Positions 12,858-25,140 of a stretch of 64,000 nt of DNA are shown piece after piece (the first letter of the stretch is position 1; every line of letters starts with the position of its first letter). A program made the translations under genes and the position numbers. The notes beneath the pieces were generated by a model. It was given only the letters and a program-made list of their open reading frames with translations, was not told the DNA's origin and made no database searches. The DNA comes from Ciona savignyi (taxonomy: Eukaryota; Chordata; Ascidiacea; Phlebobranchia; Cionidae): contig CH002899.1 in assembly GCA_000149265.1 (NCBI GenBank), positions 371,470 to 435,469 on the forward strand. The letters run 5' to 3'.

Positions 12858-13084
12858 TTATGATTTTGTTTCACAAATTTACAAAAGAACTTTTCTCAGG
12901 GTCACCATTTTTTGACTATTATACGTGTTTTTATATATATTTTGTTGTTTTTATTAAACAAAAGAGCGGAATCCTATGATGTTTATATCTTCTAAGTAAT
13001 TTGACGTGACATTAAAGCTACCATGCATGCATATATATTAAATATCACAGTTGAATTAAACAGTTGAAATGACTTTAAACGAAA

Positions 13085-13425
13085 CCGCATTTAGCCCTTG
13101 GCAGAACTTCGCGGCGTCATTCGCTCAACGTCGTGTAATTAAAATTCGTTCGCTGCTCTGAGTGTCTCTCCGTGGGGTGCGGTGGGGTCGTCACCCGGGC
13201 ACGACCCCAGAAAGTGGCGAAACTTCAACCTCACGCCTGTTGTTTATTGCTTAGCGCGGTTCCTCCGTTAACCACCGAGGGGACTGCCTTGCTCCTCGCT
13301 GCGCTCGCTTTCCCGCGTTCCAGGCCGCCTAATGGGCTTGCGACCTCGCGGTCAAAGCCGAAGCCTTCGCTCTTGCTTGTGATCTCCCAGCTCGTCGCGC
13401 GGAGTGTAATTGTTTAATGGAGAGA
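13085..13425. other. GC-rich block of unknown nature
   Basis: Sharp compositional island in AT-rich DNA, rich in CpG. It contains hairpins, for example GGGGTCGT with ACGACCCC around a CACCCGGGC loop (about 13184-13208) and GACCTCGCGGTC (about 13341). An 81-codon frame crosses it but has low-complexity Ala/Leu/Ser/Pro composition and no recognised domain. I compared it by eye with U1-U6, 7SK, 7SL, RNase P/MRP and 5S RNAs and found no convincing match. It may be a structured RNA gene, a CpG-rich promoter or a repeat. Confidence 0.5.
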
Positions 13426-14417
13426 TATCCGATAGGTATCTATACTTAGATGGCAGTGGCGAGGGAGTTGCTGAATCCCCAGTGGATCATGCTCCGGTTT
13501 GATGCCGTGTTCATAATTTATTACTTCATTGCCTCTAATGAATATCTATCAAGGCGCACTTTTGACCCCACTACCTATCCGCAATCCCACATCGAACAAA
13601 TGCAACAACGCTGCTCAAATTCACACACATTGAAGTCTTTGGGATTAACTGAGTATATAATAAGACTCAACTGGTGTGAGCGGAGGAACATCACGCTCTA
13701 AAATCTCTCTCTGTTATTTAATAATCTTTTTCGCAATATGGCCCAATCAACCCCAGGCAGTCACGTTATTGAGTAAATTTTGTTTGATAAATTCAATATG
13801 TTTCAGTTTTAGAGGCTGACTCGAAGTCTTATTCAATCAGTCAACCATGAAAGTCAAGATATTAGATTTATAATATGATTAGACTGGGCCTATATTTATT
13901 TATTTAAAGTATATATAAACTAAATAAAGGTAGGATGGTTAGAAAAGTTCATTTTTTTACTCCACTCAAATTCGTTAAACGTATTTTCAATTTTGAATCG
14001 CTTTGGAATTTGCAACCGCGTATAAGTTTTAAAATGGCGGACATACATGAAGAACCTACATTTTTAAACAAATATAAACCGACACTGCCTTGTACCATGT
14101 TATATTGCGGAAAAACAGAACTGCTATCGTTTTTGCAAATTCATGTATTAAATAGACTAGCACGCGCTATGCGAACTTAGGAAAAAATACGAAAGTAAAC
14201 CCACTCGAGTACAAAATCTAAGGCAAGGTGAACTTTGCGAAGCAGCACAATAAAGAACTCTGAACTTATAAACTAAAGATGTGGCTTGCAACCACAGGTG
14301 ATCAGCAATTTACACAAAACAGTTACAAAGCTCTTGAACTAAATTTACGTATCATTGTTTTATATGCCACCAGATTGTGTCGGCAATGATTTATGGAGGG
14401 AAGAATCACATGCAGCA
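13426..14417. other. Spacer downstream of the Prrx-type gene
   Basis: Mixed AT-rich sequence with several short frames but no splice-consistent exon or RNA gene that I can support. Confidence 0.4.
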
Positions 14418-17386
14418 CTACTGTAAAAAGCCACGTTGAAACGTCATTCCTTGCATTTTCAGTTGCGAAAATGTCTCTCCAACATAATTTCCGTGCTCCA
14501 CATTGACGACCGGTTGTCCGCCGGCACAAGGGAAAGGTTTCATTGGTGGCGCCGACCTAGTTGGTGTAACAGATTAATTCAACACCTAAAGCGATTTTTT
14601 ATTAATATTACTTCACAACTATTTCTAAATTGATCGCCAATCTTTGAAGCACTATATAGAGTTAAAGTCTCAAGGGTCAGTTCTAAGTTGCACACACACA
14701 CCTTACAAATTGGTAATGTTTCAGATTTTAAATTGACCTTCGTGATCAAAAGAGAGATTTATATGCTAGACCACTATTACACCATAACGCCTTTGTCGTC
14801 TAGACTCCATTGGCACGAAAATGCGGTGTTTCCTCTCTTAATAAAAACCTGTGTTTTAATAAACGTAATTTACTCACCATTGAAAGAAATGGTTTGGAGG
14901 CACCATCGGTATTTGAGTGTCGCAGAGGGGATTGGAAGTTTGTGCGAGTAACGAGTTGTGCCTGGACAGCATATTGTCGCTGATGGACGGGAGAATTGGC
15001 TGGGTTCTGCACACGGATGATGACAAACACCCTGTGCTATCTGGTGAAAAAAACATTTTAACTGACGAGTGAATTTGATTTACAAACTTATTTAATTACC
15101 CGGTGACGTAACGTGATGATGTAGGGGATGACGCATCGTCATTCGTGATGTCAAAAGAGATCTCTCAGCTCGGCGGAACTTCGCTCTTCGGTTTTGAAAC
15201 CAAACCTATAGAAAGAACATCGTCAAGGTGTTTAAAGTTATTCTTACAAAGACATGGTAGTATAAGACTACACGCCATGATACACACATATAAAGACGCC
15301 AATAAATATTTCTCTTTTATTCGTTTTTATTTAATTTTTAATATGGTTTAATTAATATCTTGTGTAAATAGAGTGCCTAAAAAACACCCAAGAATATACC
15401 TGTACTCTAGCCTCGCTTAATCCCACACGCCTTGCAAGTTCTTCTCTTACGAAAGCATCAGGGTAATGTGTTCGCTCAAACACCCTCTCCAATGCAGCAA
15501 GCTGTCCGCTATTAAACGTCGTCCGGGTTCTTTAAAAATATAAAAATTAACACTGAAAATTAGTAATTTATTCAATTTATCTTTGGCTATTTTAATCTAG
15601 TTCGGTATGTCTATTTTTCAGATACCCATAATTATTATTATTATTTTCACTCGCGATTTTTCACATTCTCTTTTACGTCATTTACTGACCTGCGCTGCTT
15701 CTTTCTTGGCACCGAAGAACCCACGTGACCACTTACATCATCGGTGTGGTGTGACGCCATAAATGGGTTAAAAACGTCATGGTCAGTCTTACTGTTGTTT
15801 GGCATAGATTGGTAGGGTAGAGCGTCGTAATCTGTACATGGCTGTAAAATATTCTGAATTTTAAAACATGGACCGCATTAAACACATCCAAGACCGCATT
15901 TCGTTAATTTTAAATCCACTTACATAAAAAATACCTTAATTAGTACGAACAATCTTTATTCCAAATTTATAAAAAAAAAGTGTTAATTTTGCGAAAGGTG
16001 CGATACATCTTTGCAAGACAACGATCGTAATAATTTAACTGCATACATTTCTACTTTATTATCAGGCCTATACTTGTGGTGGATTTCTAACCTTAGACTC
16101 AGTGGGTTCTTTTACAGCACAGGGACTCACACTTGAAGGTGGAGAACTCTCATGAGATCTTGTCTCTGTTAGAATTTAATATTAATAAAGTTCATTTTTC
16201 ATCTTGTTTGTCTGATGTTCAGCAATTATATGTCATTGTAGGCGGCTGGATTAATAAATTCAACTAGTTAACTGCGCATAGATTTCGCATACAATAGCAA
16301 GCTATAAATTATAGAAACAATTTAGTTATAGTGCAATTAGGCATTTTGAAAACAACTGAATAATAAAGCATTTTTTTATATGTAAGAGTTTAATTCGGAA
16401 TCTAAATTTCATTTACGGTTTTTGTAATTAGGATAAGTGACATAAATACTGTTATGTATTAAATAATATATACCATTGATGCTACATGCAATACTAAACC
16501 ACATCTTTATTGTCTAAATAAAATATTACTATGTATTAATTGTAAAGGGTAGGTGCATAAAAACAACTCTTAATTGTATCCAATAAGGTATACTTTAGTT
16601 TCCCTTCTGACACTTCGCATAGATCACAGCTCACCTCGCCATTTTGTTTATTCTCGCATAGTCTTATAGATTGCCTCTCTGGCCACTATATGTTATAAAC
16701 CGCTCAAACTTTTTAATGAATACGAAATCGATGTATTATATAACTTATATACCCATAGAGAATATATAGGAACAGATAACCTTAAACTAGTATGTATCCA
16801 CGATTATGACAGCGACCGTGGGCGTTTAAATCTTACCTGCATGTACTGAAGCAGAATGGTGTTCGTTCCATGTTGTTCTTTCATCGGGAGAACTAATTGA
16901 ACTCTCTCTACCTTGTTCACATGGATCTTCGCGTCGCTTAATTTCAGTTTTCGAATTTTCACACGTCATTTCCATCTCCGTTTGGTCGTCTCTGCAAGGT
17001 GTACAATGTTCGCTATACTCCGGTCTCGTATAGGCACACGGGGGGAAGGCAGGATTCCAGTTTCCCCGGTCCTGGGTCTTTCTCTCTGCTGGCCAACTGT
17101 GCATTTTGGTGCACTGCTGTAATCCTTCGCTTGGCGCTCCGTGCATTGGATAACTGTGCTGTACAGCCTGCGTAAAATTGTGCTGATTTTCGACGGATGT
17201 GTCTTTGCCCGAATTTAATCGGTAAAGTTTATCGCTAGTTGTGGGTTTAGAGCAAACAAGATCGGGGTTTTCGGTGTTCATTGCCGGCCATTTGCCACTT
17301 GAACCCGACGAGTATGTCACCTTTTCGTCGGCCAAGTTGAGAAGACAACTTACTGTGAAACTTCTTGTTGTCGAATGATCTGTCAT
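14418..17386 (-). CDS. Prrx: Paired-class homeobox transcription factor, Prrx-type
   Basis: Nuclear DNA-binding regulator. Seven exons, all phases consistent: 17386-16837, 16165-16131, 15841-15690, 15529-15400, 15205-15100, 15040-14878, 14556-14418; 424 residues. The homeodomain (about residues 244-303) is split after RVQ, as in many paired-class genes; it contains [40 protein letters not shown] and [11 protein letters not shown], which is almost the vertebrate Prrx homeodomain, with Gln at position 50. An N-terminal [14 protein letters not shown] resembles the Prrx-specific N-terminal motif. The short C-terminal [12 protein letters not shown] may be a decayed OAR tail. The N-terminal region is about twice the vertebrate length. 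The ATG at 17386 is the first Met of the open frame. No paired domain is seen. Confidence 0.9.
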
Positions 17387-19380
17387 TACCCAAACACCTA
17401 GTATTTTTTGTTTTCGCAAAGGTAGTAGGTTAGTGCTCCATTTTATTTGCAAATCGGGTCATTCCTCAGTACACTTTCTTAAATGCTGCTAGAACTGGAC
17501 AAGGTTCACAGTTTAAATAATATTAATACACATTATTATAAAAATAAATTGACCCTGTGTGCTAAATTACGAAAAATGACTTTTGCACCTTTAACTTTTA
17601 ATACACGTTGTTACAATGCTGCTTGTTATAACTGCACAAGGTTATCTTTAAAAAAAATATTCATAGACATCATTGTTTTGATCCTTTCTACTAAATTTTA
17701 AAAAATGACTTTCGTACCCTTAACTTTAATCGCTGTGATAATTCTTTTAATAATCGTAACATATAACCAGCAAAGTTATATACAGCAAGCCACTTTAATG
17801 CTGCTCGTTTCGGGAGAAAATCTACTTATGACTTATTATCTATTAATTTGCAAAAGTTGAGCACTCCCACTTGCCTTTACATTGATCTTACCGAGTCACC
17901 GAGCGAACGTTTTACGGGATTCTCTTTTATGTTCCTGACGTATCGCATTCCTACCCGGATTCTCACGCCTTCTGAGTAAAGTGGAAGTTAATATTCGATG
18001 CAACTTTTTCCCGGGTGCCGCTGAGCGAACTGCGCGTCATACTGTGCTTTGTGACGTTCATGCGTTAATGGATTTGTCTTAAAGTGTGAGGAAGCCCAAA
18101 GGGAATAGCCTTGTAATGTAGAGGATGGCAAAACTTTTGATGGGAATACAACTCTGAGACAACGAACAATATTGTAAAATGTTTAGGTCAAAAGGCAGTG
18201 CAAAAAATATCATCTCAATCGTTTAGTAAAGGAGCATTTTAGAACATATGTGTACCACCCGTACCATCTTGTATTCACGTGACCTTGCATCTGTTTTCGC
18301 CGTTTATTTGGTCGTTTTATATTGGAGTGGTGGTCCTACAATTTTACTTTTAATGAGATTTTACATTTTATATCCATTTTATTAACACGCCCTTTGATAT
18401 TAAAATTTCCTCATTTACTATACGGTTTTACTTTGAACTAAAAGAGTATTTAAAATGGCCGGAAGGTTTCACTTTCATCCAAGATTGGTTGAAAAGAAAT
18501 TCGTTTCATGAACCGCCAAGCACACCATTAGCTTGCGAGCGAAGTTGACTTCATTTTGATGCAAAACAGGCGTCTTCAACAAAAACTAGTTGCCGCTACC
18601 CTTAACCCGCATTTGAAGACCGCTTATGATTTAAACTGACGAGTGACGTTCGGATTTTGAACCTCTTCAGTCAATTATTTAATGAATACAAAATATTGAA
18701 CCAATGAAAGCAAATGAAAACACCAACGCCAATTCAATCGACTATACGTGCATTTTGCGGCTACATATCTATTAAGTTTTTTTGTTACAATTGGTAGTAT
18801 AATTATCTTATATGGACAAGATTCATATCATCATAGTACAAAAACCGTCTATATTTATATATATATATATATATATATTAACATTCATAATTAATTAAAA
18901 TTGTTTTAAATGCTTGGTTTTAAAATTTTAGTTTAAAACGCAGTTGATTCAATTTGTGTAACTGGGTTACCCTACCACGTCACACACAGCTCATTCAACG
19001 TTGAAAATTCGCTTTGATCTGTTGTGACGGGCAGCATACTGTAGTATTTCGGAGAGTGGCCGCTTATTGTCAATGTGGTTGACTTAATTGCATAGATGAG
19101 TGACGTAAAGACGCAAGCTTGCATTTTCCGTCCTCGCTCATGTATATAGAACTCAGTTTGGCACGCGTACGTATAGTTATAATTGCATTGGTGTCTCGAA
19201 GCAAGCAATTAAGAACTTACGCGTTGACAAACATTATTCTTTGAAGAGGCAATACGCTTAAGTAATTCAATTTAATTACTTATCAAAATTTTGGATGTTT
19301 TAAACTACATGAAAAGCTAACATGCCCCTTAGGGGCTTTTCTTTTTTATATCTGTACACACTACCTAACAATATATATAT
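17387..19380. other. Upstream region of the Prrx-type gene
   Basis: About 2 kb without recognisable exons. An (AT)n microsatellite lies at about 18856-18880. It probably contains the promoter and enhancers of the homeobox gene, but no specific site is claimed. Confidence 0.4.
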
Positions 19381-19387
19381 GTTTATA

Positions 19388-19780
19388 GAAGGCGTATAAC
19401 CAATTAATGAACCCCTATGCTAGGCGTGATGTGACCAGAGATACCCATTGGTCATTGTTTTTAAACAGTGTCTTGCTAAGTAGCAATGGTTGTAAATTCC
19501 CAATGTTTATACGGTTGGAAGCAGCATGTGCTAGGCTGCGCGCCGGCGTTTTTGTTTAGCTGTAAAGTTTTGTGATTGTAATTTTGTGTTAAAAAGGCAC
19601 TGCTTGCTTTTTCAAATAAATGTGTTAATTGTGCATCTGCTAGCTGTTTTTGGGAAGAAAAGTTCCCGATGTACAGAGGGGTATCACCAAAATTTTTAAG
19701 TAAAAGTTTTAAGGCTTTTGCGTTTAGGTTGCAGGTCCAAGCTTTAATATTAAATTGTAAAAAAATCTAAGAATTCCTGT
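19388..19780. repeat. Dispersed repeat, copy 1 (pairs with 55203-55500)
   Basis: Shares ordered blocks with 55.2 kb: GGCGTATAACCAAT, then TTCCCAA..TGTT.TACGGTT.GAAGCAGCAT, then ..GCGC..GTTTTTTGTTT, then TGCTGTTTT-like and ATGTAC blocks further on. No long reading frame. Probably a SINE- or MITE-type family private to this genome. Confidence 0.65.
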
Positions 19781-19813
19781 GTCGGGTTTTTTGAGCGATA
19801 GCCCTTTTTGTAA

Positions 19814-19895
19814 GGTCAGTTTTTATTGGAGAGATAGGGAGAAATAATTGGTTTACACCTCCTTTATCATGTGTTTAAACAAGTATCTTGTTTTT
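19814..19895. repeat. Dispersed repeat pair, copy A
   Basis: GGTCAGTTTTTATTGGAGAG through TCATGTGTTTAAACAAGT is closely similar to 21279-21356, in the same orientation. Confidence 0.8.
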
Positions 19896-20023
19896 AATTT
19901 TTGACAATTGGGAATCATGTTCGGAGAATCTTAGTACACTTAACATCACTTTCTTAATAGCATAACGTTAGGCATAATGTTAATTATCTTTGATATTTTT
20001 TAAAATTTGACCGTTCGCTTGAC

Positions 20024-20123
20024 NNNNNNNNNNNNNNNNNNNNNNNNNNNNNNNNNNNNNNNNNNNNNNNNNNNNNNNNNNNNNNNNNNNNNNNNNNNNN
20101 NNNNNNNNNNNNNNNNNNNNNNN
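20024..20123. other. Assembly gap (100 N)
   Basis: Run of exactly about 100 N, probably a gap of unknown true size, between the repeat region and the 3' end of the Rab gene. Confidence 0.98.
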
Positions 20124-20497
20124 GTTAACCGTCGGTGGGCGCTAGAAATCGAGTTTTGTTGCGCCGCTGACTGTTCGAAAGCCAGTTATTTAAATGCCAA
20201 TAACAAGTATTGAGTGATAAAATATGGGATTCAAATATTGCAACGAAAGTGCTATAAACGTGTTTTCTTAAAGTATTGCAATTAAAGTGCTACAAACAAG
20301 TTTTCTTAAAATATTAATTTAGTTGTGGTCAGCATGATAAAAATATAACAAAATTAAATCGATTTGTATCATTTAATTGATGCTGGTTTGACAAAACAGA
20401 TTTTAAATTTTACAGTCCAGACACATACATAGCCTTTCTCACTACAACTTGACGCAGTGCTTATATATATATTAATATATATAACTTTATTTTATTT

Positions 20498-22982
20498 TCA
20501 TGGCACAGTGAGCAAAGTGTTTGTAAAAGGTACATGACGGTTTATAAATAACGCTGTTCGCACTTTGTACCGGAAAACTAGAATGCACTTTGGCTCCTCA
20601 CAACCAAAACAAGCATTCGTGGTATCTACATTATATTTGGTTGCTTGTTCTTTGTCACAGATCAAGATACCATCAGCAACACTTGTATCCTTTTTTATCT
20701 CTCGAATCTTCGTAAAGGGTCTGAGATGTCATCGTTTTACGTCTGATTTGCGGATTACGTTCATGCGGTTGGGGAATCTTGGAGCAAAAACAACAAGAAT
20801 ATTACCTTACTACACGCCACTTGAACTTGATTTTTGTTATCTAACACACATATAGATTTAATGGTAAGCCATCGAACAAACCGGAAGAAATTACTAATAT
20901 TTTATAACAAAAATATTTTAACCAACGAAAAATATATTTTTAAGAATGCAATAAAGCCATAATCAAACAGACATATAGCCTACCTGTTTAAGGATTTTAT
21001 AAATCAGATTAACGAATACAGTATCCACGTTAATACTTTCTTTTGCACTTGCTTCGAAAAAAATGTATCCACAATTTTCAGCGAACTAATAAAACAAAAC
21101 ACCATTTAGGCTCAACAATATCACAAACACATTGTACAACAATGTAGTATTATAAAGGTTAATGCCAGTTTCGAAAATATACAAAAAATACTTTTTATTT
21201 GGTTATGTGTCTTTTTAAACGATAATATAATAGGATAGATCCTTGCTTTTTCAGTAGATTGAAAGAGTTTTTTTTTCGGGTCAGTTTTTATAGGAGAGAT
21301 AACGAGAAAAATTGGTTGAACGCCTGATGTATCATGTGTTTAAACAAGTGTGTTTAGGCTATATGATATATTCGGTTATAGATCAATTCCCAAACCAATA
21401 ATAATACCACCTAGTAACATGTAGGTCATATCCCTTTAAAAAAGAAATAACCTTACAATAATTGTCCGACGATTATAGCCCACCTAACAAAATGTTTTTG
21501 GGGTCCCATGCACAAGAACCTAAAGCCAGTAGGGGAGAAACCATACTCTAGGTACTAGAGTCTAGGAGGAAGAGTCAGTCTCCACTAAGAGTGTGATGTA
21601 CAATTCCTTTTATGCTGTCCGGCACATGCCATTAACTAGATTATATTTTTATTAATCTTGTCATGGTGTGGTAATTAAAAAATTACCTGGTGTTTTTTCT
21701 CTATTATATAAAAAAAAATATATATTTTCTTCTACCAAATCATTATTTACTTTCAGGACGAGTAAAATGCCTGACTTACATTTCTGGCTTTGTGCGTGTT
21801 TACTTGGGCATTTGTTAAATCAGCCTTGTTTCCAACTATCGCAATTTCAATATCGCTTCGAGAGTACTGAAGATATACAAAAACGTTGCTTAGTATTTTA
21901 CTCGGTAGGTGAAACTCCATGCCTACCTCGTCCACGAGCGTCAGCCATTTGGGTATATTATTAAACGAGTCCGGATTTGTGACGTCGTAAAAAAGAATTA
22001 TACCACGAGCGTTTCGGTAGTACGCTGTCGTAATGCTATTAAACCTTTCTTGTCCAGCAGTGTCCCTAAAACACGCGAAATGGAACAATACTATAAAAAT
22101 AATAAACCCTATTATAGTTCGTGGCAGCCTACCATATTTGCAGCCGTATTCTTGTCTCTCCTACGGTGACTGTCTTGATTCGAAAATCGATTCCTGCAAT
22201 TGGAAAGCAGAATCAAATCAATCAATAGAAATCGGAAGTATACAGCCAAGACACGTCTTTTCATATTATGTATATACATTTAACAAATGAGAGATTTCAT
22301 TAGAAATATCACTGATTACATAAATTTTCAGACATAACCGTCTTATCAAATGTGGTTTGCATATTTTAAACTAAATATGTTGAGTTGTTTTAATGCTATT
22401 ATAATTCCATCTACGCATAGAGCTATATTTTTTATAAAAATAACCAACCAACTGTTGATTTTGACTCCTCTGGAAAATGATCATCAGTGTATCGTTCAAG
22501 GAAGCATGTCTTTCCAACATTTCTGTCGCCAATTAGGATAATTTGCATCTTCAGATCAACAGTTGGGTGTTGGAGAAGAGGAGATGCACTCTCGTTTTCG
22601 TTTTCACTAAGAATTTAGTTTTAATGCAATAAAATAATGTTTTAGGGTGTATTGTACAATACTAAGATTACAGCCTATATTAAACTGCTCAAATAAGTAA
22701 TAAGCAAATTATTTTAACACTGGAAAAGGTAAAACTATCTGGTATATCTAATGACGTATAAACAAAAGTATATAAATACTAAAGCCAAACACACCATTCC
22801 GTTTTATATGCAAATCTTTTTCTCGGCCTCAAATGCTCTCTGTTTTGGTCGTCAATCTTATTTGGTATTCGTTCTGCAGTACTTTCGGTGCCCACGACTT
22901 GGTTTTCAACACCTGTTGTTATCTTTACCTCCGGTACACCGTCATACTGAGTGCAACAGTTTCTCTGGTCAGTTAAAGACAT
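20498..22982 (-). CDS. RAB12: Rab family small GTPase, Rab12-like
   Basis: Regulator of membrane traffic that cycles between GTP- and GDP-bound states. Seven exons with matching phases: 22982-22795, 22606-22449, 22193-22133, 22065-21927, 21866-21780, 21085-20984, 20707-20498; 314 residues (vertebrate Rab12 about 245). All five G motifs are visible: P-loop GDRNVGKT, switch [26 protein letters not shown] and EASAK. The Rab12 likeness is strongest in [16 protein letters not shown] and [10 protein letters not shown]. There is an extra N-terminal arm of about 80 residues. Odd: the last exon, as read, ends without the usual Cys-Cys or CXC; cysteines occur inside it ([10 protein letters not shown]). 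A further 3' exon, reached from the GTGAGG donor-like site within this exon, is possible. AATAAA lies just after the stop. Confidence 0.88.
21279..21356. repeat. Dispersed repeat pair, copy B, in Rab intron
   Basis: Near-copy of 19814-19895, located in the intron between Rab exons 21780-21866 and 20984-21085. Confidence 0.8.
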
Positions 22983-24870
22983 TCTACCTATGTAATCCGC
23001 CAAGTGTAGATTAATTTAGCTATGTCAGAACTTAACTTCAATACTGTAACAACAACGATAAAGTTTAAAACGCTATATTAAACAGAAGAAAGCCCTAAAA
23101 CAAACGGTTCCATACATAGACAAACACTGCTGTAAAACAGTGTGCGACCTTTACAGCTCCTGTGGTTCTGTCTTAAGGAAAGTCAATACTCAAGCTGCTG
23201 CTGTGACGTCACCTATACCACTGGGAGCTACAATACGTAGACGAACGCGTTTCACTATGCATTGTATTTTTTAAGAGATTGTTAAATTATTTCAATAGCT
23301 GATAATACAGTGGCCGTTATTTAACAAAATACGTTACATTAATATGTACAATAATAATAATTGGTTATTATATGTTAAATAATCTTCTATTAAACATACA
23401 TCCTGCAATTGATGTAATTCCGGAACACGTAACTTAAATGAAATGGTTTACTTTTATACATTTGTTCGATTTTATATGATATCACTATGGATAACTTAAC
23501 TATTCCGCAAAACACGCAAAGTAAAAATTACAATTTTCAGCTTGTATTCTCTTTATTATAGCCTACGTCGTATAAACCGACCATGCAATAAATTATTGAT
23601 CACTGGCCATACGAATTATTCCAGGGTAAATCTGGTGCAAAAACAATTACATGACGACGGGCACCTAAAACATGAGTAATAAAGTCGCACTACACTACGT
23701 TAGAGAGATATAGCGACACAATCTTCCAAGCCAAGGAGAACACTATCTCGTCTATTTAAGTAATTTCCAGACGTTTTTCTCAGCAAGGCTTTTTGAAATA
23801 GAGTTGGCTACCGGAATCACGTCAACGTCACAAAAACTGATAACTGTTTGCAATGGTGTAGACCTGTATTCTTATACTGATTCAATTAAAATCGATAAAG
23901 GAGGGCGAGCGATCAATGTATTCGACTTATGCTAATCTTTCTCTGATGGTTGTTGTAATACGAACTTCAGTAGGAGCGACGTATTGCCATAATCCTATCT
24001 TTCTTAGATCTTTTAAACACTGGTTTGATACAAACCTCTTTACTTCTTCAATCGAACTCCTTGGCTCGGTTAGATTGCCAACTCCTTCGTTTTAATGTTA
24101 AATTATTAATACTGTTTTATTGAAGCAGTTGCTAGCACTCTGGGTTAAACGTCCAACGCGTCACACAATTGCTGATTAAAATCGGCATTAGCGCAAAATC
24201 ATTCGACTGAATGAATTGAACCACTACCGGAGGCACGCTTTGGTATTAAATCAACGTCACCCTATTGTTATATCACCATAGCGACAGTTAATTGAGAGGT
24301 AATAAGTTAATCGGTGTGCATTGTTTTCGCGTGGCCGCAATAGTTTGTTTTTACTACGTAGGTATTTCCATACATTTCCAATAATTACATTTAAATTTAT
24401 AACTTGTTTTTATTGCATTGTACAAGATCACAAAGATTACTTTCTTTGAAACTGAGAACAATTGCAAAAAAATACTTTTTAGGCAATCAAAACGTGCTAG
24501 GGTTATTAAATTTGACACATTATACTGCCTCCCGTGGCTTTCCTCTTATATTAGCAGCGTCATTTATACATGAGTGTGTTGGCTAGTGGTTTTCCCGAAT
24601 ATTGCGGACATATATTTTGGATATATTAGTGATGGACACATTGATTGGATAACAAATCGAAATTGGACAATTTAAAATGACTGAAAGTAATCATTACCCC
24701 TGTAAACACAAGAGGTAATTATTTTCAATAAAATGACGATGGACAAACGGTTTTGGCGGCAAAACAGACAGTTTTCTGACCGAAGAAGTATTCATATATA
24801 CCAAATTATGTTTAAAAACGGTCGTCGTAATGAGCAAAGCGCGGGTGTAAATGCCCGGTTAGCAAAAAAG
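22983..24870. other. Spacer upstream of Rab gene
   Basis: AT-rich and presumably including the Rab promoter just upstream of 22982. I see no supportable coding exon or RNA gene. Confidence 0.4.
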
Positions 24871-24878
24871 ACTGACAT

Positions 24879-25140
24879 ATTAGTCTGGTGGTTTAGTGCG
24901 TCTCAGCCGAAGGGTTAAACAATCGAAACTGACCGCTAGCTAGTCGGCCTGTCCTTGGGCAAGGCACTTAGTGGATTAATGGTTCTACCAAATTAAAAAA
25001 AACGTGTGAATTATACACAACACACTGCAATAGCTGCGGTAACCTGAGGGTGGGCAGGAAGTGATCTGACGATTGTTTGTGTGTTAACCCTCGTGGTTTT
25101 ACAATTCATAAACATGAATATCCTATCATCCTATCCTCTT
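24879..25140 (+). repeat. tRNA-derived SINE, copy 1
   Basis: A tRNA-like head (GTCTGGTGGTTTAGTGCGTC, A-box-like) is followed by a unique body: TAGTCGGCCTGTCCTTGGGC, AAGGCACTTAG, GGATTAATGGTTCTACCAAA, ACACAACACACTG, GATCTGACGATT, and a tail of ATCCTATC repeats. It matches 62170-62466 block for block. Non-coding. Confidence 0.85.

Noticed and set aside
13130-13300. GC-rich block as a U1, 7SL, RNase P or 5S RNA gene
   Set aside because: Only scattered short identities (for example GGGGACTGC near a CGCTTTCCC); none of the diagnostic core motifs is present in order.
13172-13417. 81-codon frame across the GC-rich block as a protein
   Set aside because: Composition follows from GC-rich DNA; no domain, no splice-consistent neighbours.
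16913-17122. Plus-strand frame opposite the first Prrx exon
   Set aside because: Shadow of the real minus-strand coding exon.
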